Source: Bacteroidales bacterium (GTDB taxonomy: Bacteria; Bacteroidota; Bacteroidia; Bacteroidales; UBA10428). Taken from it: a DNA stretch of 64,000 nt. This document shows, piece after piece, positions 54,041 through 62,593 of the stretch. Position 1 is the first letter of the stretch, and every line of letters begins with the position of its first letter. The stretch lies in contig DATGXG010000052.1 in NCBI GenBank assembly GCA_035299085.1, positions 124,001 to 188,000 on the forward strand, read 5' to 3'. The translations under genes and the position numbers were made by a program. The notes beneath the pieces were generated by a model. That model made no database searches and was not told where the DNA came from. It worked only from the letters and a program-made list of their open reading frames with translations.

Positions 54041-54148
54041 AGTCTGTTAGTCTGTAGTCTGTTAGTCTGTAAAACTTCTTAAATCTTAAATCGGTGTTCC
54101 TTGTTCGGTGTTTTTGTTAGTCTGTTGGTCTGTAGTCTGTTAGTCTGT
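54041..54148. repeat. Dispersed intergenic repeat, copy 2, with paired 15-bp words
   Basis: AGTCTGTTAGTCTGT occurs at 54041-54055, 54056-54070 and 54134-54148, with a one-base variant at 54119-54133. CTTAAATCGGTGTTC and TGTTCGGT lie between, and AATTAAGTAATAAGG follows to about 54170. The same words occur in order at 36050-36135. It sits between two genes of the Ehr-like operon. Confidence 0.9.
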
Positions 54149-54222
54149 TAGCAATTAAGTAATAAGGTTTTAAGGCCTAAGAGTTCCTGTATGAAATCTT
54201 CATTTTCTTATCCAGTATCCTG

Positions 54223-54242
54223 CCTGCCTGCCGGCAGGCAGG
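54223..54242. repeat. Perfect 20-bp palindrome in the Ehr operon gap
   Basis: CCTGCCTGCCGGCAGGCAGG is a perfect inverted repeat. Short TATCCAGTATCCAG words flank it (54210-54257). A related CCTGCC/GGCAGG hairpin occurs inside the element at 51675-51692. It could slow or partly end transcription within the operon. Confidence 0.85.
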
Positions 54243-54265
54243 TATCCAGTATCCAGCATCCAATA

Positions 54266-55690
54266 CTACATAAGCATATTCACCGCCTCCTTTATCAACT
54301 CCACCATCGCTGCCGGCGGAAACAACCCCAAATACACAACGAGCGCCAGCAGTATATATTGGCTCAATGATTCGGTGTAATGTGCAGGCTGTACCTTCGA
54401 CTCGTCAAAATCAACCGGTTTTGCAAAAAGGATCTTAAATACGTTTTTTCCGAATGCCCATATGATCACGGTGAGCAGCAGCATAATAATAATCAGCAGC
54501 CAAAGGTATCCTGAGGCGAACAACGATTTAAATATCAGGAATTCACTTACAAACATCCCTGACGGAGGCATAGCCGTCACAATGAAAAAGGCGGCGAGGA
54601 GAACCATAGCGCCGGCTACATTGTATTTGAAATAATACCCGGTGTCATATACGCTTTTGCTTCCATAGGTTCTGTAAATTTGCCCGAACTGGAAAAACAG
54701 GGCAGGTTTTGCAAATGAATGCAGTACCAGGTGCAGTATGGCTGCGTAATACCCTATTCCACCGGCTGCAATACCCAGCATAACAAGCCCCATATGCTCA
54801 ACCCCCGAATACGCCATCATTCGTTTAATATTTTTTACCCGGAGCATGTATACGGTAGCCACAAATACCGACAACACTGCCGATATCAGTATGATCTTGT
54901 TGGTCCATTCATGAATGCTTGTATGACTGGTAATCTGGTAAAATCTGAATATTCCTGTAAATCCCACATTCATTAAAACGCTTGCCAGGAGCGCGCCTGA
55001 AGGATAGGGCGCTTTGTCCTTTGCATCAATACCTGCAGTATACATGGGAAAAAGCCCTGCCTTTGCCGTAAAACCTGTAAATATGAATAGAAAAGCCAGC
55101 TTCAGCCAGAACGGATTAAGCAAACCGGCATTCGCCAGCAGGGTCGAATAAAAAAGGTCGCCAATCCCATGCTGCTGAACGGTTACAGTGACAAACAGGA
55201 TACCGATAAAAACAAGGGTTATGCTTATTGAACAGATAAAAATATATTTCCAGGTTCCTTCGAGAGACAGCTTATTCCTGCGGTGGTAAATCAGTGCCGA
55301 TGCACTTAATGTGGTGATTTCAACAAACACCCAGGTAATACCCATATGGTTGGCAAGGTATGCCGCACTGATCGACATGATCAGCATAATGGTAGCGGCA
55401 AAATACATCCCCATTTCCCTGGGTTTATAGGGATGTTTTTCGAAATATACGAAGCTATGATATAGCACCGGTATGGTGATGACTGTCATAACACTCAGGA
55501 ATATCACGGCAAGGGCATCGGGAGTGAAATAAGTAAATTGCACCACTCCCCGGTTTATAAATTCATAAACGGCCAGCGATACCTGCAAAAGAGAAAATAG
55601 CACCGACAGAAGAAGTCGGGTGGAATGCTTCTTTCCGAAGTAAAAGGCAGTGCCTATAATCAGTGAACCGGCTAAATATATTGCTATCAT
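54266..55690 (-). CDS. hyfF: HyfF-like antiporter subunit (NuoN/NuoM family)
   Basis: The 474-residue protein has about 13 hydrophobic helices. The transmembrane glutamate lies in WVFVEITTLSASAL and the lysine in GFTAKAGLFPMYTAG, both typical of the ion-translocating NuoL/M/N family. A further histidine-rich helix (EHMGLVMLG, HSFAKP) follows. It probably moves protons or sodium. It starts 7 bases after the HyfE-like gene. Confidence 0.92.
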   Translation of the reverse strand: MIAIYLAGSLIIGTAFYFGKKHSTRLLLSVLFSLLQVSLAVYEFINRGVVQFTYFTPDALAVIFLSVMTVITIPVLYHSFVYFEKHPYKPREMGMYFAATIMLIMSISAAYLANHMGITWVFVEITTLSASALIYHRRNKLSLEGTWKYIFICSISITLVFIGILFVTVTVQQHGIGDLFYSTLLANAGLLNPFWLKLAFLFIFTGFTAKAGLFPMYTAGIDAKDKAPYPSGALLASVLMNVGFTGIFRFYQITSHTSIHEWTNKIILISAVLSVFVATVYMLRVKNIKRMMAYSGVEHMGLVMLGIAAGGIGYYAAILHLVLHSFAKPALFFQFGQIYRTYGSKSVYDTGYYFKYNVAGAMVLLAAFFIVTAMPPSGMFVSEFLIFKSLFASGYLWLLIIIMLLLTVIIWAFGKNVFKILFAKPVDFDESKVQPAHYTESLSQYILLALVVYLGLFPPAAMVELIKEAVNMLM

Positions 55691-55697
55691 TGAGAGA

Positions 55698-56327
55698 TCA
55701 GTCTTTTAAATTTCTTAATTGCTCCACATCCTGTTCTTCAAATACATCGCCGATCTTATCCGCAAAGATTCCCAGCAGGATCACGCTGACAAAAATATCA
55801 AGCAGGATACCGATATTCACCAGCATCGGCATTTCACTCCCTACTGCAAGCGAAAGCACAAACACTCCGTTTTCAATAATCAGGAATCCCATCACATGGG
55901 TGATGATCTTTCGGCGGGTGATGATAACATACAACCCGGTGAAAAGGGCCGACAGGGCCACTATGAAAAAGATCTTCCTGACATGGGTGTCTGAAACGGC
56001 GTTTGCCAGAAAGAAGGATCCCAGGATAATAATGGTTACTATAACAACCGACACAAAGTTGGAAACATAGGGCTCCGCTTCACGTGTAATCCGGTTACGA
56101 TCGAGAATGTACTTCAGGAATAAAGGGATGGCAATGGCTTTAATGATGATCGTTTCAAGCAGAACAAAGATCAGGTTGCCGATATTGATTTCGATAAGTT
56201 CAACAAGGGCAACACCAAAAAGAACAATACCCTGGAATGCGATGATGCGGATATAGGTCATCATCCGGTTTGCCATCGAAATGTAAATCAGGGTAATGGT
56301 GAAAATTATTAATAACAGGTTGATCAT
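55698..56327 (-). CDS. hyfE: HyfE-like membrane subunit
   Basis: The 209-residue protein has six or seven hydrophobic helices and the HyfE pattern IKAIAIPLFLKYILDRN and GFLIIENGVFVLSLAVGSEMP, the latter with the membrane glutamate seen in NuoK-like proteins. HyfE corresponds to a NuoK-like unit with extra helices. It lies 10 bases after the HyfC-like gene. Confidence 0.9.
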   Translation of the reverse strand: MINLLLIIFTITLIYISMANRMMTYIRIIAFQGIVLFGVALVELIEINIGNLIFVLLETIIIKAIAIPLFLKYILDRNRITREAEPYVSNFVSVVIVTIIILGSFFLANAVSDTHVRKIFFIVALSALFTGLYVIITRRKIITHVMGFLIIENGVFVLSLAVGSEMPMLVNIGILLDIFVSVILLGIFADKIGDVFEEQDVEQLRNLKD

Positions 56328-56337
56328 GGATTCTGAT

Positions 56338-57246
56338 TTAAATGAGTTTTCCCATCACAAGCAATACGCCGAGGAAAATAAGCATGGATATGGACGTGAA
56401 CATCAGGATGAATTGGGGATTATGATTCATTCTGAAACGTGCCGCAAAAGATTCTACAATACCGATGACAATGCCGAAGGTTACCTGCACGGCAAAGTAA
56501 ATAGGTATTGAATAATAGAGCTGGTAGCCGGGTGTCAGGAAGAAATTGGCGATTATCGCCCCGTAAAGGGCGAATTTCAGGTTGGTTCCGTAAAGGATGA
56601 GTCCCAGGTCAAAACCGCTGTTGTCAAGGATCATGACCTCGTGGATCATGGTGAGTTCGAGGTGCGTTTTCGGGTCGTCAACGGGCATCCTGCTGTTTTC
56701 GATGAGTGCAATGGTAACGAATACAAAGGACGCCAGGGCGCCCAGACCATATGAAACATACGAACCATAGTGAAGTGCCCCGAATATCCCGGCAAAAGAA
56801 GAATAACCTGTAAGAAGAGCAAATGATCCCATCAGGATGAAGAAGGCAGGCTCTATGAGCATCGAATACAGTGCCTCGCGGCTTGCGCCCATTCCCTCAA
56901 AACTACTGCCTGTATCAAGTGCGGCAATGATCATGAAAAACTTGCCAAGTGCCAGCACGTAAGCAAAGAAAACGAAATCACCGTTGAATGAAAGGATTCC
57001 CTGTTTGTTACCAAAAGGGATGAATAAAATGGCCATCAGAATGGTGGCGATATATACGGTGGGCGCAATCTGAAATACAAAGCTGGTTGTTTTACTGTAA
57101 ACCGAACCGGTTCTGAGGCAACGGAAAATATCAAGCATGGGCTGAAAAATCCGGGGTCCTTTTCTGCCCGACAAGATGCTCTTTGACCGGATGATGATCC
57201 CGGTAAAAAAGAAACTGGTCAGAATGATAAGCAATAAACTAAGCAT
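56338..57246 (-). CDS. hyfC: HyfC-like (NuoH-related) membrane subunit
   Basis: The 302-residue protein has eight hydrophobic helices and the NuoH-family loops SRKGPRIFQPMLDIFR-like GRKGPRIFQP near the start, GASREALYSMLIEPAFF, and IENSRMPVDDPKTHLELTMIH. It is the subunit that couples the peripheral arm to the membrane arm in complex I-like enzymes. It begins one base after the end of the second HyfB-like gene. Confidence 0.93.
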   Translation of the reverse strand: MLSLLLIILTSFFFTGIIIRSKSILSGRKGPRIFQPMLDIFRCLRTGSVYSKTTSFVFQIAPTVYIATILMAILFIPFGNKQGILSFNGDFVFFAYVLALGKFFMIIAALDTGSSFEGMGASREALYSMLIEPAFFILMGSFALLTGYSSFAGIFGALHYGSYVSYGLGALASFVFVTIALIENSRMPVDDPKTHLELTMIHEVMILDNSGFDLGLILYGTNLKFALYGAIIANFFLTPGYQLYYSIPIYFAVQVTFGIVIGIVESFAARFRMNHNPQFILMFTSISMLIFLGVLLVMGKLI

Positions 57247-57247
57247 C

Positions 57248-59248
57248 TTACAATTGTTTAATGATGTTAACGAGCGTTCTTAGCGCATCAATTACAAGGG
57301 GAATGGTAATGCTGATTCCGATGAATACCACGCCGTAGAGTACATAAAACTGGACACGGCCATTCTGAAGAAATTTGAACCTGCCGAGAAAGCCGCGAAG
57401 AGCCTTTGTGGGCCCGTCGATTAATTTCATTTCAAGGCGATCATGAAAATGACTTTCGGAATGAACCGCATTCGGCACTATATCATTTATTTCATCCCCG
57501 GAATCCTGTATGTCAATAACCGGTTTTATAATTTTCACGTAAGGTTTTACAAATGAACTGGCCGTATACTGAAGCTTCGGAGAATCGGTTTCATAACCGC
57601 AGCCCCAGGTAGGGCCTGTTGCAATAACCCTGTGTTTCTGAATCCATTTCCTCAACCGGTAAACCACGATGATCATAAGGATCAGCCCCCAGGATGCCAG
57701 GCTTACATGTTGCATGATCTGCATGATCTGTGAATCAGGAAGTATAGATCCGGCATTTCCATATAAACTTACAGGGGTTGTAAGAACGGAAAGAAACAAC
57801 CGGGGGAACAATCCGATAAGAATGATGACTCCTGCAATCAGGTAATTGGGGAAAAGCACCGACTTATCCTCCCTGATTTCATGAAAGGAATGCCGCGGGT
57901 TTCCCAGAAAAATTATGCCGAATGCTTTTGTAAAACACAGTAACGCCAGTCCGCCAATCAGTGCAAGCGAAAATACGGATATGGCAAATACAAGGGCCGA
58001 CTGGTTACTGCTGATGGCATCGAACAGCCCGCTATAAATCAGGAATTCCGAAATAAAACCGTTGAAAGGAGGAAGCCCGCAAATCGCCAGCGCTGCAACA
58101 AGGAAAAGTGCAGCAGTACGGGGCATCTTCCTGCCCAGTCCTCCCATCCGGTCGATCATCAGGCTATGGGTGGCCAGGTAAACATTTCCTGATGTAAAAA
58201 ACAGGAGCGATTTGAAAAGCGAGTGATTCAGCGTATGCAGCAGGGCACCTGCATACCCGGCGAAAGTCATGAAATCATTGTGCAATCCTGCCCCGAGTGT
58301 ACCTATCCCAATTCCGATGCCGATGATCCCGATGTTTTCAATGCTGTGATAAGCCAGCAGGCGCTTCAGATTATGCTGAACGATGGCCAGCATCACGCCA
58401 TAAACGCCCGATATAAGTGAAACACCAAGAATGATATATCCGATTGCCATTTTGTTATCGGGCATCAGTAACAGCATTCGCATGATCCCATAGATGCCCG
58501 ATTTGATAATTACACCCGACATAAGGCCTGAAACATGAGATGGAGCAGCAGGATGCGCGTAAGGTAGCCATGTGTGGAAAGGCACAAAACCGGCCTTTAT
58601 GGCAAAACCTGTAAAAAACACAAGGAATAGCAGGAGGCTTGCCTGGTTTCCCGAGTTCAGGCAGTAGGCTGAAATATCCCTGAAATCGAAGGATCCGGTT
58701 TTTGTATAAACCCACAAAAAACCAAGCGTAAGCAGGATGATGCTGATATGCGACTGAATCAGGTAATTAATTCCCGCTTTCAGCGTTTCCATTTTCCCGT
58801 GTTCGTAAATAACCATGATGAAAGCGGACAAAGCCATCATTTCCCATGAACATAGGAAGGCAAGGCTGTGCTGGATGAAAAATAAACCGGTTAGCGCAGC
58901 ATGGTTTATGATATAGCTGGCAAAGTGCAGGCTCATCAGCGGCTTGTTTTCGGGGTAGTGCTTCAGGTACTGCCGGCCGTAAAGGATACCGGTAATCGCT
59001 GTAAAATTTGTCAATAGCACAAACCATGCGGATAAGGCATCTGCCCTGATGAAAATATTACCAAAAATGGCGCCGCCATAAATGACTTCCGAAAAAGAGG
59101 CTCCCGATAATACCTTCACTGCCACCAGCGAACTGATTGCTGAGTTGGTAAGTACCGCCACAAGGGCTATGGTTCTTTTCATAACGGTACCGGCAAGTAA
59201 AGTTGCAGGAATGAAGACTAAGACCGATATGAAAAAAATCAGGCTCAT
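57248..59248 (-). CDS. Second HyfB-like antiporter subunit (NuoL family)
   Basis: The 666-residue protein has about 16 hydrophobic helices, the membrane glutamate in LCSWEMMALSAF, the lysine in GFAIKAGFVPFHTWLPYAHP and a later lysine in SGVIIKSGIYG, plus the HyfB-type C-terminal segment ATGPTWGCGYETDSPKLQYT. It is clearly related to the preceding HyfB-like protein. It lies 6 bases after it. Two such large subunits imply at least two ion-moving units besides HyfF. Confidence 0.92.
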   Translation of the reverse strand: MSLIFFISVLVFIPATLLAGTVMKRTIALVAVLTNSAISSLVAVKVLSGASFSEVIYGGAIFGNIFIRADALSAWFVLLTNFTAITGILYGRQYLKHYPENKPLMSLHFASYIINHAALTGLFFIQHSLAFLCSWEMMALSAFIMVIYEHGKMETLKAGINYLIQSHISIILLTLGFLWVYTKTGSFDFRDISAYCLNSGNQASLLLFLVFFTGFAIKAGFVPFHTWLPYAHPAAPSHVSGLMSGVIIKSGIYGIMRMLLLMPDNKMAIGYIILGVSLISGVYGVMLAIVQHNLKRLLAYHSIENIGIIGIGIGIGTLGAGLHNDFMTFAGYAGALLHTLNHSLFKSLLFFTSGNVYLATHSLMIDRMGGLGRKMPRTAALFLVAALAICGLPPFNGFISEFLIYSGLFDAISSNQSALVFAISVFSLALIGGLALLCFTKAFGIIFLGNPRHSFHEIREDKSVLFPNYLIAGVIILIGLFPRLFLSVLTTPVSLYGNAGSILPDSQIMQIMQHVSLASWGLILMIIVVYRLRKWIQKHRVIATGPTWGCGYETDSPKLQYTASSFVKPYVKIIKPVIDIQDSGDEINDIVPNAVHSESHFHDRLEMKLIDGPTKALRGFLGRFKFLQNGRVQFYVLYGVVFIGISITIPLVIDALRTLVNIIKQL

Positions 59249-59254
59249 GGGATC

Positions 59255-61246
59255 TTATAGTACATTGAAAACAGAAAGAAGAATGAGAATGACGACAAAT
59301 ATAAGTCCATAAAGAACATACAATTGTATTTTGCCATTATGAAAAAACGTAAAAATATTGAATATTCTAAGGAAACCTTTAATTACAGGTTCAAAGATCC
59401 TTTTTTCAAAAAATTCGAGATACAACGAAGCGTACGATCGCGGTGCCGGAAAGATTGATGCGGCATCAAGCTGATCATATTTCTTATCCTCAATGGTTAT
59501 AAAGCCAAAAAGTTTTGCCAGGCTTTTTGAAAATGATTTACCTGTGTATTGCATTCCGGTGTGCGGAGCAACATATCCGCAACCCCAGGTTTCATTGGTT
59601 TTAACTTCGTACCGCCTTGTCACTGATGCCCTTATGCCATAAATCACGGCTATCAGCAAAAGAAGCAAAAGAGAAGCCCTTCCGCAAAGAGTCACAATGT
59701 GTCCCGTTCCCTGCAGCGAAGACAGGGATACTTCAACACCCATACTCCCGGTAATATAAAGAAGAGGTCTTAATACAAGCTCAGGAAAAAGTCCGATGAC
59801 AAGCATAATGCCAATAATGAGATAAAGCGGTAACCTCATCGCAAGAGGTACTTCTTCAGGTTTATGGTGAAGTTCTTTTCGGGGAGAGCCAAGGAAGATG
59901 ACTCCGAACGATTTGGTGAATGTCAGCATCGAAACACCGCCGGCCATCGATAACAGGGCAATACAAATGACCATAAGGGCGCTGAGTGCCAGGTTATGCT
60001 GACTGAAAGTTTCTACAAATCCCGAATAAATCAGGAATTTGGATATGAACCCATTGAATGGCGGAAGTCCGCCTATTGCAAGGGAACCCACCAGGAAAGC
60101 AACTGCCGTGTGGGGCATATACCGGATAAGCCCTCCCAGGTCTTCCATGTTCCGGGTGTGGGTTTGATTATATATATTTCCTGAAGTAAAAAACAAAAGC
60201 GATTTATAGAGCGAATGGTTCAGGGTATGCAGAAGGGCTGCAGAAAATCCCAGGATGCTCATAAGGGGATAATCCAGTGCTTTTCCGGTTAGTCCGATTC
60301 CAATGCCCATGCCTATGATGCCTATGTTTTCGGTTGTACAGAATGCCAAAAGTTTCTTGAAATCCCTGTGTACTGATGCATTCAGAATTCCGTAAAGGGT
60401 TGTGGCGGCCGATAAGGAAACCAGCAGGATGCCGGTAGCTAAGCTATAGTGAGTGATGCTTACGGCGATGCGAAGTATACCGTAGATGCCCATTTTTACA
60501 ATAACACCCGACATGATTCCCGAAACATGCGAAGGAGCTGCGGGATGTGCATAAGGCAGCCAGGTGTGCATGGGTATAAACCCGGCTTTAATTCCGAATC
60601 CGGCAAAGAACAAAAGAATAACCCAGGGACTGCCGTTGTTCTGAAAGAATGATGCGATGCCGTCGAAAGAAGTGGTCTGTGCGCTTACAAACACCCAGAT
60701 AAATGCGATGGTAAGAAGTGCCACTCCAAGATGCATCTGCACCATGTAATTGAGTCCTGCTTCCTGTGTCTGTGCCTTTTCGTGTTCAAACATCAGCAGG
60801 ATGAGTGACGAGAGGGTCATCACTTCCCATGCAATCAGGAATGCAAAACCGTTGTGAAGCATGCAGACAAACAGCATCGACACCTGGAACATAACAAGCA
60901 TTACCCAGTGAAGGCTCAGGTCGCTTTTGCGGTGAGCATATGATTTCATGTAACCGGCACCGTACAGAGAACCGTTAATGAGCGTAATGTTAATGATGAG
61001 GATAAACCACGCCGACAGCGGGTCTATTCTAAAAAGCACATCTCCGAAGGTATTGCCGGCGTTGATCAGCAAATTGAAGTCTCCCCCTGCAAGCACACGG
61101 ATGGCAGGTATCGAAGTTATTACGGCATTCAGCAACACAAGAATAAAGGCTGCCGCCGATTTAGAGCGTTGGGGCAGTAAGGGTATAATCAGCAGAGAAA
61201 GACCCGTAAAAATTAAAACAATGGAAATAACGGATTCAGCATTCAT
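59255..61246 (-). CDS. hyfB: First HyfB-like antiporter subunit (NuoL family)
   Basis: I start at ATG 61244-61246 (MNAESVISIVLIF), giving 663 residues. A longer frame from 61405 would run into murA and adds no membrane features. The protein has about 16 hydrophobic helices with the glutamate in LIAWEVMTLSSL, the lysine in GFGIKAGFIPMHTWLPYAHP, a second lysine in SGVIVKMGIYG, and the C-terminal NETWGCGYVAPHTGMQYTG segment typical of HyfB. It is the first gene of the Ehr-like operon and begins 37 bases after murA. Confidence 0.93.
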   Translation of the reverse strand: MNAESVISIVLIFTGLSLLIIPLLPQRSKSAAAFILVLLNAVITSIPAIRVLAGGDFNLLINAGNTFGDVLFRIDPLSAWFILIINITLINGSLYGAGYMKSYAHRKSDLSLHWVMLVMFQVSMLFVCMLHNGFAFLIAWEVMTLSSLILLMFEHEKAQTQEAGLNYMVQMHLGVALLTIAFIWVFVSAQTTSFDGIASFFQNNGSPWVILLFFAGFGIKAGFIPMHTWLPYAHPAAPSHVSGIMSGVIVKMGIYGILRIAVSITHYSLATGILLVSLSAATTLYGILNASVHRDFKKLLAFCTTENIGIIGMGIGIGLTGKALDYPLMSILGFSAALLHTLNHSLYKSLLFFTSGNIYNQTHTRNMEDLGGLIRYMPHTAVAFLVGSLAIGGLPPFNGFISKFLIYSGFVETFSQHNLALSALMVICIALLSMAGGVSMLTFTKSFGVIFLGSPRKELHHKPEEVPLAMRLPLYLIIGIMLVIGLFPELVLRPLLYITGSMGVEVSLSSLQGTGHIVTLCGRASLLLLLLIAVIYGIRASVTRRYEVKTNETWGCGYVAPHTGMQYTGKSFSKSLAKLFGFITIEDKKYDQLDAASIFPAPRSYASLYLEFFEKRIFEPVIKGFLRIFNIFTFFHNGKIQLYVLYGLIFVVILILLSVFNVL

Positions 61247-61266
61247 GATTGAGACCAAAAACGGGA

Positions 61267-61300
61267 CAAAAGTAATTTTATTCTTAAATAATTCGCTCAA
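61267..61300 (-). promoter_or_regulatory. Possible promoter for the Ehr-like operon
   Basis: The minus strand reads TACTTTTG (61267-61274), a match to TAnnTTTG, with ATTG (61297-61300) 22 bases upstream as a weak -33 box. It would start transcription in the end of murA, just before the first HyfB-like gene. Confidence 0.35.
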
Positions 61301-62591
61301 TTTTTGCACCGAGTGCACGGAGTCGCTCATCAATGCGCTCATAACCACGGTCAATCTGGTCGATATTATGGATGATGCTGGTTCCGTTTGCCGAAAGGGC
61401 GGCAATCAGAAGGGCAACACCGGCCCTGATGTCAGGAGAAGTCAGTGTGGAAGGCCTTAACCGTATCTGGTTATCAAGCCCGTAAACGGTAGCCCTGTGA
61501 GGATCACAAAGAATGACCTGGGCTCCCATTTCAATTAATTTATCCACGAAAAATAAGCGGCTTTCAAACATTTTCTGGTGGATCAGCACATTTCCGCGGG
61601 CCTGTGTGGCAACAACAAGGATTACGCTGATAAGGTCGGGTGTAAAACCGGGCCACGGCGCGTCATCCACAGTGAGTATGGATCCGTCAATGAAAGTTTC
61701 AACCTGGTAATGTTCCCTGCCGGGAACATAGATATCGTCACCCCTGCGTTCAAATTCAATTCCGATCCTCCTGAAAACAGTGGGAATAAGTCCCAGGTTC
61801 TCCCAGGATACATTTTTAATCGTGATTTCAGAACGGGTCATTGCAGCAAGACCAATGAATGATCCCACTTCGATCATATCCGGGAGCAGTGTGTGTTCGC
61901 ATCCGCCAAGCGTGTCAACACCTTCAATCGTGAGCAGGTTGGAGCCTATACCGGAGATGCGGGCACCCATGCGGTTCAGCATATGACAGAGCTGCTGAAT
62001 GTAGGGCTCACAGGCGGCGTGGTAAATAGTGGTCGTTCCTTCGGCAAGAACTGCTGCCATCAGTATGTTGGCCGTTCCTGTAACAGAGGCTTCTTCGAGC
62101 AGCATGCTGCATCCTTTGAGTTTGGCGGCATGCAGTTTATAAAATTCCTCGGTGTATTCGTAATCAAATTCAGCACCAAGCTGAACAAGGCCGTTGATAT
62201 GGGTATCCATACGGCGGCGTCCGATTTTATCTCCACCGGGTCGGGGTATGTATGCCTTGCCGAATCGGGCGAGAAGGGGTCCCATGATCATCAGTGATCC
62301 CCTGAGGCTTGTGCTGCGCTTTTTAAAATCGTCAGTGAGCAGGTAATCGATATTGATCTGTGAAGCCCGGAATGAACAGGAATTACGGGTAATGCGTTCC
62401 ACTTCTGCGCCAAGTGAGGCCACCAGGTCAATAAGGTTATTGACATCCAGGATATCCGGGATGTTGCTGATTGTAATTTTTTCTGAGGTGAGCAGGGTGG
62501 CACAGATGATTTGCAGTGCCTCGTTTTTAGCGCCCTGCGGAACGATCTCACCCTTCAGAGGGTGACCACCGGAAACCCTGAAAGAAGCCAT
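61284..62591 (-). CDS. murA: UDP-N-acetylglucosamine 1-carboxyvinyltransferase with Asp at the fosfomycin-target site
   Basis: The 435-residue protein has the repeated EPSP-synthase-like fold, LRGSLMIMGPLLARFGKA, EEASVTGTANILMAAVLAEG and GIRAG-type DIRAGVALLIAALSANG. The catalytic loop reads PGGDKIGRRRMDTH: D121 stands where E. coli MurA has C115. Enzymes with aspartate here still work but are not alkylated by fosfomycin. It carries out the first committed step of peptidoglycan synthesis. It begins 2 bases after the DUF4290 gene. Confidence 0.96.
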   Translation of the reverse strand: MASFRVSGGHPLKGEIVPQGAKNEALQIICATLLTSEKITISNIPDILDVNNLIDLVASLGAEVERITRNSCSFRASQINIDYLLTDDFKKRSTSLRGSLMIMGPLLARFGKAYIPRPGGDKIGRRRMDTHINGLVQLGAEFDYEYTEEFYKLHAAKLKGCSMLLEEASVTGTANILMAAVLAEGTTTIYHAACEPYIQQLCHMLNRMGARISGIGSNLLTIEGVDTLGGCEHTLLPDMIEVGSFIGLAAMTRSEITIKNVSWENLGLIPTVFRRIGIEFERRGDDIYVPGREHYQVETFIDGSILTVDDAPWPGFTPDLISVILVVATQARGNVLIHQKMFESRLFFVDKLIEMGAQVILCDPHRATVYGLDNQIRLRPSTLTSPDIRAGVALLIAALSANGTSIIHNIDQIDRGYERIDERLRALGAKIERII

Positions 62592-62593
62592 TA

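Noticed and set aside
51754..61246. Functional NiFe hydrogenase-4 or formate hydrogenlyase
   Set aside because: The NiFe cysteine motifs and most proximal-cluster cysteines are absent, and no maturation or formate dehydrogenase genes are seen.
51754..61246. Respiratory complex I (nuo) operon or Mrp antiporter
   Set aside because: NADH-binding subunits and NuoJ/NuoA are missing, while HyfE- and HyfB-type features and a NuoC-NuoD fusion point to the Hyf/Ehr group; Mrp lacks HyfC, HyfG and HyfI.
61247..61405. Longer start for the first HyfB-like gene
   Set aside because: The added 53 residues overlap murA and are not membrane-like; the ATG at 61246 starts with a hydrophobic helix.
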